Source: JAJYUU01 sp963822955
GTDB lineage: Bacteria > Actinomycetota > Actinomycetes > Streptosporangiales > Streptosporangiaceae
NCBI GenBank assembly: GCA_963822955.1
Contig: CAWGJS010000002.1
Coordinates: 744,001-808,000 of the forward strand
Direction of reading: 5' to 3'
Length of the DNA stretch: 64,000 nt
Shown here: one piece after another, positions 17,930 through 25,228 of the stretch
Numbering within the stretch: position 1 is the first letter of the stretch
How the letters are laid out: each line of letters starts with the position of its first letter
Program-made: the position numbers and the translations under genes
The notes under the pieces: model-generated
Database searches by the model: none
The model's input: only the letters and a program-made list of their open reading frames with translations
Told to the model about the DNA's origin: nothing

Positions 17930-19642
17930 GTGCCTCCACAGCCGGGCGAGGATGCGCAGGATGGAGAGCTCGCCGATCACGTCATCCTGTGCGGCGCGAA
18001 CGCACTGGCATCCCGGATGGCCGAGGAGCTAACGGCGCGGTACGGATTAACGGTAGCCGCGATCGTGCCCTCCCTCGCGGACGGCCACACCGCGCGGATG
18101 GCGGAGATGCCGGGCGTGCGCGTGCTTGAGCATGCCGAGCTGACCGCCGACGCATTCCTGGCCGCAAACCTGCCTGCCGCGCGCGGCCTGGCAATCGTGC
18201 ATCAGGACGACCTCGGCAATCTGCACGCCGCGCTCCGGGCGCAGGAGCTCAGCCCCGGGGTCCGGCTGGTCATCGCGATCTTCAACTCCGCGCTTGGCGA
18301 GCGCATCAGGAGCTTCTTCGCGGACTGCGCGGTGCTGTCCGAGGCGCAGATGGCTGCGCCGTCGCTAGTCGCTGCCGCGCTCGGCGAGCCCGCGCCCAGC
18401 CACGTCCGGATGGCGAGCCGCACCATGTACGTGACACGGCGTGAGGACGTCGGCGCCGGCCAGATCATCTGCGGCCTCGCTGCGAGCACGGATGCCGACA
18501 CGCCGAACCTGCTCCCGCCGGGGGACCCGGCCGCCGGGCTGGTACTGGCCGTTGCCGACGGCACGCCCCGCAACCCGCTGTCCCGGCAGCGTCACCGGCG
18601 CTTCGTCGTGCCAGCGCGCGCAGCGCGCAGGTTCTTGTCGACCAAGACGGGCCTGGCAAGCGCCGCGCTCCTTGTCGTCATCGCGGTCGGGTACGCGCTG
18701 CTGACTGGGGTCAAGGGAATCACGCCGCTGAGCGCGGTCTACGTGACGTTCCTGGATGCAGCTGGCGCGGCCGTCACTAACCCGCATAACGGCTCGCCGT
18801 ACAAATGGGCTCAGTTCCTGCAGACATTTGCCGGACTGGCTTTCCTGCCCCTGGTGACCGCCCTGATCGTGAGCGCGCGGCTTCCGAGCGCAGCTGGCTC
18901 CGCGCAGCCGCCGCTCAGCGGACACGTGATCGTGGCCGGCCTCGGCACCGTCGGCGCCCGGGTCGTTGGCCAGCTGCACGACCTCGGCATCGACGTGGTC
19001 GGCGTGGACAAGAGCGCTGACGCAGCAGGCGCGCCGCTTGCCAAGCGGCTCGGGGTGCGCATGGTGATCGGCGAGACGCACCGAGATGAGACGCTCCGGG
19101 CAGCCGGCATCGAGAGCTGCCAGGCCATCGTCTCGGTGACCGACAGCGACATAGCCAACCTCGAGACCGCGCTCAACGCGCGGGCGCTATCGGCTGACGC
19201 CCGCATCGTGGTGCGGCTGTACGACGACGACCTTGCTGCGCGAGTGCAGCACAACGTCGGCAACACTGTGTCGCGGTCAACGTCGTATCTGGCCGCTCCG
19301 GCATTTGCGGCAGCTGTCCTGGACCATCAGGTGCTCCGCACGATTGCTGTCGGCCGGCACGTGCTGCTGATGGCCGATGTCACGGCCGACAGCACGAGCG
19401 GCCTTGTCGGCGAGGCGATTGACGCAGTTCACCGGCCTGGTCAGCTTCGCGTCATTGCCCTCCGGCGACTGCAGGCGGCCGGGACCGACAGCAGAGTCGA
19501 CTGGTCGCCCGATCCTCGTTACCGCATCCAGCCGGGAGACCGGATCGTGGTCCTTGCCACTAGAGCGGGGTTGTCGGGAATGCTCAGAAGAGGCGATGAA
19601 ACGGCACCTGGCGCGCGAATGCCAAGCACCTCTGGCAAATAA
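17930..19642 (+). CDS. Membrane protein with two TrkA-N/RCK-like NAD-binding domains
   Basis: About 570 residues. Domain order is: a first Rossmann domain (DHVILCGANALASRMAEEL, residues about 16-160); a linker; a hydrophobic helix (TGLASAALLVVIAVGYALL); a short extracellular/pore-like stretch; a second helix (FAGLAFLPLVTALIVSARL); then a second TrkA-N domain (GHVIVAGLGTVGARVVGQL) and a C-terminal TrkA-C-like part. This resembles ion-channel or ion-transport regulators that gate K+ flux in response to nucleotides. Two helices flanking a re-entrant-looking loop suggest a channel rather than a soluble TrkA subunit, but no canonical GYG selectivity filter is seen. It follows opcA after a 93-nt gap. 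Confidence 0.8.
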   Translation: MPPQPGEDAQDGELADHVILCGANALASRMAEELTARYGLTVAAIVPSLADGHTARMAEMPGVRVLEHAELTADAFLAANLPAARGLAIVHQDDLGNLHAALRAQELSPGVRLVIAIFNSALGERIRSFFADCAVLSEAQMAAPSLVAAALGEPAPSHVRMASRTMYVTRREDVGAGQIICGLAASTDADTPNLLPPGDPAAGLVLAVADGTPRNPLSRQRHRRFVVPARAARRFLSTKTGLASAALLVVIAVGYALLTGVKGITPLSAVYVTFLDAAGAAVTNPHNGSPYKWAQFLQTFAGLAFLPLVTALIVSARLPSAAGSAQPPLSGHVIVAGLGTVGARVVGQLHDLGIDVVGVDKSADAAGAPLAKRLGVRMVIGETHRDETLRAAGIESCQAIVSVTDSDIANLETALNARALSADARIVVRLYDDDLAARVQHNVGNTVSRSTSYLAAPAFAAAVLDHQVLRTIAVGRHVLLMADVTADSTSGLVGEAIDAVHRPGQLRVIALRRLQAAGTDSRVDWSPDPRYRIQPGDRIVVLATRAGLSGMLRRGDETAPGARMPSTSGK

Positions 19643-19930
19643 TTTCGTACACGCAAGAATGGGTCTCCCTAAATCGCGCGACCGGAGTTACGCTCAGGGC
19701 GAGATCTTCCACTGGTTCTGGTGAGCTTCGTGTGAAGACACAGGAAGGTCAGCCGTGGCCATGCTCGCAGCGGTTCACACCGATGACGGGACGCCTGCCG
19801 CCGGGTTTGCTCACCGAGCGGCCGAAGCGGCGTCGCACCAGACGGTGCGGCCTTCTCACCACCCATCACGCCTGCCTTGCCCCAGCAGCGTGCTAGCGGC
19901 CGGACAGGCAAGCCCCTCAGGAGGAATCAT

Positions 19931-20571
19931 TTGAGCACCACAGAAGATGCTCCCGCAGCCGCACCGGCCGCCGCCCCTGCTGCCGCCGGCAGCGTAGCCG
20001 ACCCGGCCCCGCTCGGACTGGCCGGCTTCGCGCTGACCACGTTCCTGCTGTCCGCTTCCAACGCCGGCTGGATGAAGGCCGCGACCGGCGCCGCCTTCCT
20101 CGGCTACGCCTTCGCGTACGGCGGCATCGCCCAGCTGCTCGCAGGGATGTGGGAGTTCCGTAATCGGAACGTCTTCGGCGCTACGGCATTCTCCACCTAT
20201 GGCGCGTTCTGGATCGGCCTTGGCCTGTGGGTCAAGTGGGTCGCGCCGACCGCGAAGGGCCTGGAGGGCGCCAGGGACCTGGGCTGGATCCTGCTCGCCT
20301 TCGCCATCTTTAACACCTACATGCTGATCATCAGCACCCAGGTGAACTGGGCCGTGTTCGGAGTCTTCCTGACTCTGGAACTGACGGAGATCTTCCTGTT
20401 CATCGGGAACTTCGCCACCAACCACCGGCGCCGGCGGCCTGATCACCGTCGGCGGCATCCTCGGCATCATCACCGCGCTGGTGGCCTGGTACGCCTCAGC
20501 TGCCGGAGTGATGAACGGGCACAAGGGGCAGGGTAGTGCTGCCGGTCGGCGGCCCGCTGTTCGACATCTGA
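19931..20571 (+). CDS. GPR1/FUN34/YaaH (SatP)-family acetate transporter, frameshifted twice
   Basis: Six-helix membrane protein of the acetate uptake transporter family. The N-terminal signature reads DPAPLGLAGFALTTFLLS (variant of NPAPLGL). TTG 19931 is the best start because AGGAGG lies 7 nt upstream; it is followed by an Ala/Pro-rich tail. Codons run cleanly to FIGNFATN, then one extra C at 20422/20423 shifts the frame to TGAGGLITVGGILGIITAL. A second +1, probably one extra G near 20531-20533, is needed to reach VVLPVGGPLFDI and TGA 20569-20571, the normal family ending. Repaired length is about 212 residues. A strong hairpin follows. Confidence 0.85.
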
Positions 20572-20601
20572 ACTGCCGCACTTGCCCCACCAGATCGTCT
20601 C

Positions 20602-20636
20602 GCGAGCCCGGGGAGCCTAAAGGTTCCCGGGCTCGC
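20602..20636 (+). terminator. GC-rich terminator hairpin after the SatP-like gene
   Basis: A perfect 11-bp stem (GCGAGCCCGGG / CCCGGGCTCGC) extended by further pairs around a TAAA loop, starting 31 nt after the SatP-like stop codon. There is no T-tract, as is usual for actinobacterial intrinsic terminators. Confidence 0.7.
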
Positions 20637-20686
20637 GCACGTAAAGGGTCGTGCTGGCCCGGACGCGTCCGCCCGGACAGTCCCGA

Positions 20687-20692
20687 TAGCGT
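20687..20692 (+). promoter_or_regulatory. Putative -10 element of a leaderless transcript (MscS-like channel)
   Basis: TAGCGT lies 6 nt before the GTG at 20699. It identifies GTG 20699 as the start even though that frame is soon interrupted. Confidence 0.38.
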
Positions 20693-20698
20693 GGAGGC

Positions 20699-21445
20699 GT
20701 GGATCTACAGGAACGCCGTCAGCTTGATGTGTCCGGCGTCGGTGGCGAAAGTCCGGGCTAAGGCCAGGCCGTGGCGGTCCATCTTTGCCTTGCTCCTGGC
20801 CATCGCCGGAGCGATCGCCGCCGAGGTATCTGGCGTCCATGGCTGGGGCAAGGATCTGAGCCTGACCGGCGTGACCGAGGCAGACCGGCTTCTCTTCATC
20901 TGCGGCCAGATCGCGTTCCTGGTGTTCGGCCTGGCGGCGGCTGTCGGCCTGTCCGGCAGGGCCCGGTGGTCATCGCAGCAGCTGATCGGCCAGGCGCATG
21001 CGGGCGTGCTCAGGTATCTGCTGGTGCTGGTCGGCGTCTTCGCCGTGCTGACGTTCTCGCTGGCTCTTGCACAGCATCGACGTCAAGCAGCTACTGGTCA
21101 GCGGCGCCGTACTCGGCGTGCTGCTCGGCATCGCGGCGCAGCAGTCACTCGCTAACCTGTGCGCCGGGCTCGTGCTGCTCTTCGCCCGGCCGTTCCGGGT
21201 CGGCGACCGCGTCCGGTTCCGGGCGGGCGCCCTGTCGCGGCCAGATCGAGGGCATCGTCATCGACATAAGCCTCACCTACGTGCGTCTGAGCACCGACGA
21301 GGGTCCGGTGCTGCTGCCCAACTCCCAGGCCCTTGCGGCCGCGGTGCTGCTCCTGCCCGACCACGAGCCAGCTGACCTCGCCGACGCTCCCAGCCCGGGC
21401 GGCACTGTCTCTGGCAGCACTGTCCCGGGCGGCACCGCACGCTAA
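20699..21445 (+). CDS. MscS-like mechanosensitive channel protein, frameshifted three times
   Basis: Reading from GTG 20699 gives MDLQERRQLDVSGVGG. An extra A at 20748-20750 moves to the frame EVRAKARPWRSIFALLLA with three transmembrane helices. An extra T near 21066-21068 leads to the MscS core (GIAAQQSLANLCAGLVLLFA, then RPFRVGDRVRFRAGALS). An extra C or G near 21236-21242 leads to QIEGIVIDISLTYVRLSTDE and VLLPNSQALAAAV. Three +1 shifts return to the starting frame and give a 247-residue protein of coherent MscS_N/MscS beta-domain architecture. The C-terminus is a Gly/Ser/Thr tail. Either three homopolymer insertion errors or a decayed gene. Confidence 0.8.
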
Positions 21446-21528
21446 GGGGAAGCTAGCTGGACCTCGCCAGCGCAGGATCGTCCTGCCGCAGGCCGGTGCC
21501 CGATGACTCCGGCCTGCCGTGCTGCCAG

Positions 21529-21864
21529 CTAGTGGTTGGCCTCGTACTTCGCGATCACGCCAGCCGGAATCCGCCCACGCTCGCTGACGTCCATGCCGCT
21601 CTGCTTCGCCCAGGCACGTATGTCGGCACTACGCTGCCGATGCGCGGTGGTCCGCCGCTTCGGCTTCCCGACCCGGTTCGTCACTTTGCGGGCCTTGTCG
21701 GCGAATCTGCTAAGCACCTCGTCAAATTTCTGACTGTGCTTCTCGCATAGATCTATCTCGTAGTCCCGGCCGTCCAGGCTGAACGCGCGAGTCATGTGCT
21801 CGCCTTCCGGAATCTCTCGTGAGTCGTAGTCACAGGCAAACGTGACGGAGATCTTCTGAGCCAC
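21529..21864 (-). CDS. lsr2: Lsr2-family nucleoid-associated protein
   Basis: A 111-residue H-NS-like protein that silences AT-rich DNA in actinobacteria. The N-terminal oligomerisation domain begins MAQKISVTFACDYDSREIPE; a linker rich in Lys/Arg (VGKPKRRTTAHRQ) leads to the C-terminal DNA-binding domain with DIRAWAKQSGMDVSERGRIP, where the AT-hook-like RGR core is visible. GTG 21864 is preceded by a strong GGAGG site within a G-run leader. It stands alone, opposite in direction to the MscS-like gene. Two cysteines (in ACDYD and LCEKH) are not a standard Lsr2 feature. Confidence 0.93.
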   Translation of the reverse strand: MAQKISVTFACDYDSREIPEGEHMTRAFSLDGRDYEIDLCEKHSQKFDEVLSRFADKARKVTNRVGKPKRRTTAHRQRSADIRAWAKQSGMDVSERGRIPAGVIAKYEANH

Positions 21865-22199
21865 TTCTGTATCCCCCTCCCCCCGCGAAAACTATGCCCA
21901 TCTTCATCACAGGTGTAACGACAGGAACGTCAGGTTTCTTTCCGCCCGATTACGTCGCGAGCAAAATCCGGCCATCCGGCGACCAGATGCGGGCGGCCAA
22001 CTGCAGGCGACCCGCCCGAGACACGGCCTGGTCATGAGCTGGCTTATTGGCGCTGCCAGCCGTTCGCCGGAATGCTGACCAGCCGAACCTCGTCAGCGCG
22101 GCTGATGCCCCGTTAATCTCGCCGCGAAACCCTGGCGGCCGGTTATTCGCACCTCGGCTGCGGCCAGGCGGGGCTGCCGGTCGGAGCTCGACTTGCTGG
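21865..22199. other. Non-coding interval between lsr2 and the Tyr/Gly-rich protein gene
   Basis: Holds the leader and probable promoter of lsr2: on the minus strand TTACAC and CATAGT are separated by 16 nt about 35 nt before the ribosome site, a weak -35/-10 pair. The rest is locally less GC-rich than flanking genes and shows no convincing coding frame. Confidence 0.4.
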
Positions 22200-23171
22200 T
22201 TACCGTGCCCCGCCAGCGGAATATGGCGCCCTCACCGGAGTATCGGCGGCTAACCGATCCTCAGAACCCTCGGAATATCCGCGCCGAGAGCGCCGCGGCG
22301 GACCGTAAGGGTGAGGCTCAGCGGAAACTCCGCCATGATCGGCAGGATAAGCAGGCCCGCTGTCCCCATGCCGACTGGACCAGCCGGCGGCCGGATTGTC
22401 ATTAAGGTAGGCCTCGCCGGGGGGCTGCACATAAGGCGGCACAAAGCGCTCCTGGCCGTACCTGGCGAGGTCGCTACCGGCGTCCGTTGCGTGATCCGCC
22501 CGATCGCGCTGATAGGCCGCTGTCAGGTGGCCATCGGTCTGGTAACCATCGGTCTGGTGGCCATCCGTCCGATAGTTATCGCTCTGGCGGCCATCCGTCT
22601 CGTAGCCGCGGGGCCGATAGTCGCCGCTCCGGTAGGCGTCGTCGTGGTACTCGCCTGGCTGGTAGCCATCGGGGGCGCCGTAGCTAGTGTCATCGGGATA
22701 GCGCGCGGGGTCGCCGCCGCCGGCGTACCCAGCTGACCCGGCGTAGCCAGCGGAGTCACCGTAGCCAGCGTGGTAGCCACCCTGATCGTAGGCGCCGGCC
22801 TCGTGCCCCGCGTCGTCGTAGCCGCCCTCGCCGTAAGCGCCGGCCTCGTGCCCGGCCTCGTCGCTATAGTCGCCCTCGCCGTAGTAGCCGGGCTCGTTCC
22901 TAGGGCGCTTGGAGTCCGCACGCTCAGGCCGCCCGACGTCCGGAGCCGAGCGCTGCCGCCGTTGCGGCCCGCGCTGGAGGGTCTCGATCATCCTGGGCAG
23001 GTCGGCGATCGACAGCCGGAAAGTACCGGTGCACATGCCGCCCTGCCAGATGCTGAAGACCGCCACCCCGGTGTCGGCGTACCAGCTCAGTCGCATGCTC
23101 CGGGAATCGCCCCTGACGTCGAAGAACACCTCGCCGAGGCGAGGCAGCGGAGCTGCGTCGGACGCGGACAT
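22200..23171 (-). CDS. Uncharacterised actinobacterial protein with a Tyr/Gly/Asp-rich low-complexity tail
   Basis: About 323 residues from ATG 23171 (an in-frame GTG lies 48 nt upstream). Residues 1-75 form a compact conserved-looking domain with EVFFDVRGDSRSMRLSWYAD and GVAVFSIWQGGMCTGTFRLS. From about residue 95 onward the sequence is low complexity: repeats of GYDDAGHEAGAYDQGGY type, then YRTDGHQTDGYQTDGH, with Tyr recurring every four to eight residues and almost no aliphatic residues. This composition is typical of intrinsically disordered, phase-separating or prion-like segments. A similar N-terminal domain occurs in streptomycete hypothetical proteins (from memory); its function is not known to me. 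Confidence 0.8.
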   Translation of the reverse strand: MSASDAAPLPRLGEVFFDVRGDSRSMRLSWYADTGVAVFSIWQGGMCTGTFRLSIADLPRMIETLQRGPQRRQRSAPDVGRPERADSKRPRNEPGYYGEGDYSDEAGHEAGAYGEGGYDDAGHEAGAYDQGGYHAGYGDSAGYAGSAGYAGGGDPARYPDDTSYGAPDGYQPGEYHDDAYRSGDYRPRGYETDGRQSDNYRTDGHQTDGYQTDGHLTAAYQRDRADHATDAGSDLARYGQERFVPPYVQPPGEAYLNDNPAAGWSSRHGDSGPAYPADHGGVSAEPHPYGPPRRSRRGYSEGSEDRLAADTPVRAPYSAGGAR

Positions 23172-23641
23172 GATGCCTATGGTGGCCCGAACTAGGAGAT
23201 CTGTCCAGTTAACGATCACTTAGCGTGATCCGGCTCCAGGCCGGAATGTGCGAGATATTCACGGTCTCCCGTGCGCGAACCAGGCTGCTGATGGCATGAT
23301 TGTGCGGCGGTCCGCGCGCCGGGCTGGCATCGATACCAAAGTCACAAGCATGCAGAAACCCGCCGCTGGGAACATCTTGCCAGCGCGGCGCGTTCCATCA
23401 TGCGACGGGGTAATGGCCACACCGCGCAAGAACTTCCTTCGTCTAGAACCCTACCGCGCTGCGGAGGGTCTGCTGGACGGGAGCAAGCTTGCACAGCCTG
23501 AGCACTGCACCTGTTTTTGTTGTTGTGATTAATTTGCACTGAATGACGAGATACGACCGATTTAGACCGTTAACGAATCCGTGAGCGCTTACATACCGTG
23601 ATCGCCGATGACCACGGTCACCTGGCTGAGGAGAGCTATTC
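23172..23641. other. Divergent regulatory interval upstream of the whiB-like gene
   Basis: A 470-nt gap between divergently transcribed genes. The 120 nt before the WhiB-type gene is AT-richer than the surroundings (for example TGATTAATTTGCACTGAATG near 23527) and contains TACATA 36-50 nt before the start, a possible -10. A GAGGAGAG ribosome site precedes ATG 23642. No coding frame is supported in the remainder. Confidence 0.4.
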
Positions 23642-23941
23642 ATGTCTGAGGTACGCCGCCACGCCGCCCTCATGCAACGGCCGAACTGGGGCTGGCAAGA
23701 TGAGGCTGCGTGCCGTGGCCGTGATGTCGTGCTCTTCTTCGGGCCCGATGGCGAGCGGCAGCCGGAGCGCGAGACCCGCGAGCGCAAGGCCAAGGCCGTC
23801 TGCGGCAGCTGCCCGGTCCGCGCTGAGTGCCTGACCTACGCTGTGAGCAGGCCGGAGAAGTACGGCACCTGGGGCGGCCTGAACGAGGACGAGCGCGCTT
23901 CCGAGCGCCGCCGCCGGATGCGCCGGGCCAACGCGGCCTGA
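23642..23941 (+). CDS. WhiB-family [4Fe-4S] transcriptional regulator
   Basis: A 99-residue Wbl protein. The four iron-sulfur cysteines are in EAACRGRD (first) and VCGSCPVRAEC (C-x2-C-x5-C), followed by the turn GTWGGLNEDER that contacts the sigma factor and a basic RRRRMRRANAA tail. GAGGAGAG sits about 8 nt before ATG 23642. The N-terminal part (FFGPDGERQPERETRERKAK) is longer than in WhiB1/WblE. The subfamily cannot be fixed with certainty, so no symbol is given. Wbl proteins regulate development, redox and stress genes by binding sigma region 4. Confidence 0.93.
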   Translation: MSEVRRHAALMQRPNWGWQDEAACRGRDVVLFFGPDGERQPERETRERKAKAVCGSCPVRAECLTYAVSRPEKYGTWGGLNEDERASERRRRMRRANAA

Positions 23942-24420
23942 CCTGCACAAGCGGGCCCCACCAGCCATGATCTGCCCGGACTGCCGAGATCAGCGGCACG
24001 AGAAGTGCCCTGGGGGTACCTGGTGCGATTGCCAGCATCAGCGGCCTGCCCCGCCGACAGAGGCACGTCTGGGGTGGATCAGACAGGGCTGATCGGGCAC
24101 CGCGGCGGCCAGGAATACCGCCAGCCGGGACGCGGTTGCCTTAGCTAGCACGTGGTAGCTGGGCCGGACAGACGTCGGGAGATCATGACGGCAAGCGCGC
24201 TAGCTGAGCTTTGGGCATCTGCCTGGGTTGTGACTTAGTTGACAGATGTGACTTAGGCGACAGAGCGTGCGGATGTCAGCCAATACCCCTAGTCTGGTTG
24301 GTTAAGACCTTCTGCTTGGGTAACACCTGAGGTGATGTGCACCCAGTTACGCCTGGGCCGAGGGTAAAACCGCTAAGCTGCCTGAACCGGATGGACCGCC
24401 GCGAGGAGGAGCCCAGCGCG
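23942..24420. other. Non-coding interval upstream of cysH
   Basis: A 479-nt gap with no convincing gene. It contains an 18-bp tandem repeat (24229-24264) and a 150-nt leader before the cysH ribosome site that could fold, but no riboswitch class is recognised. Confidence 0.4.
24229..24264 (+). repeat. Tandem 18-bp direct repeat upstream of cysH
   Basis: TGTGACTTAGTTGACAGA is followed directly by TGTGACTTAGGCGACAGA (16 of 18 identical). It lies about 160 nt before the cysH start. A tandem of this kind may be an operator for a dimeric or cooperative regulator; no known binding consensus is matched. Confidence 0.6.
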
Positions 24421-25095
24421 ATGGAGAGGCTAGCCGCTGAAGCGGCGGATGCATTGGCGGGGGCGCCAGCCGACGAGGTCGTTGCCTGGGCGGTGCGTAC
24501 ATTCGGTCGCCGGATCTGCATCACCTCGTCGATGACCGACGCCGTCCTGGTCAATGTCGTCTCCAAGCACCTTCCCGACGTTGACGTGCTGTTCCTCGAC
24601 ACCGGATATCACTTCCCCGAGACCATCGGCACCAGGGACGCCGTCTCGGCGATGTATCCGGTCAACGTGGTCAACGTGACGCCGCCGACGACGGTCGCCG
24701 AGCAGGACGCCGAGCTCGGCCCGCGGCTGTACAGCCGCAACCCCGACCTGTGCTGCTACCTGCGTAAGGTCGTGCCGCTCGAGGAAGCGCTCGGCCCCTA
24801 TGACGCCTGGTTCACTGGCGTCCGCCGGGAGGAAACCGACGCCCGTAGCGACACCAAGGTGATCCAGTGGGATGCCCGCCGCGAGATGGTGAAGGTCAAC
24901 CCCATCGTGGAGTGGACCCAGCAGCAGGTGGATGACTACATCGCCGCGAACAACATCCTGGTGAATCCGCTTGTCTACGACGGCTACCCGTCGATCGGCT
25001 GCCGCACCTGCACCTCCAGGGTGGCTGACGGGGCGGATCCACGCAGCGGCCGGTGGGCCGGCACCGCAAAGACCGAGTGCGGCATCCACACCTGA
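24421..25095 (+). CDS. cysH: Assimilatory adenylylsulfate (APS) reductase
   Basis: A 224-residue PAPS/APS reductase-family enzyme reducing activated sulfate to sulfite. The PP-loop-like start ITSSMTDAVLVNV replaces the ATP-binding loop, then LFLDTGYHFPETIGT. The paired cysteines in PDLCCYLRKV and the later IGCRTCTSRV form the CC...CxxC iron-sulfur ligands that mark APS-type reductases. The C-terminal catalytic Cys is in KTECGIHT. GAGGAGGAG lies 10 nt before ATG 24421; the frame extends upstream with ATGs at 24391 and 24337 that lack such a site. No other sulfate genes are adjacent in the window. Confidence 0.9.
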   Translation: MERLAAEAADALAGAPADEVVAWAVRTFGRRICITSSMTDAVLVNVVSKHLPDVDVLFLDTGYHFPETIGTRDAVSAMYPVNVVNVTPPTTVAEQDAELGPRLYSRNPDLCCYLRKVVPLEEALGPYDAWFTGVRREETDARSDTKVIQWDARREMVKVNPIVEWTQQQVDDYIAANNILVNPLVYDGYPSIGCRTCTSRVADGADPRSGRWAGTAKTECGIHT

Positions 25096-25228
25096 GGCGG
25101 CACGGCAGCGAAGGCATCGCGCCAGGCCTGACTGGCCCGACACCTAGCGGGCCCACGCTAGCCAGCACAGCGAGGATCACCGGAGGTACAGTCGCCATAG
25201 GGACAGTCGCTGTGGAGAGAGCCGCTGC

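Noticed and set aside
24270..24420. SAM or other sulfur riboswitch before cysH
   Set aside because: No conserved core of a known class is recognised; only weak pairing potential is visible.
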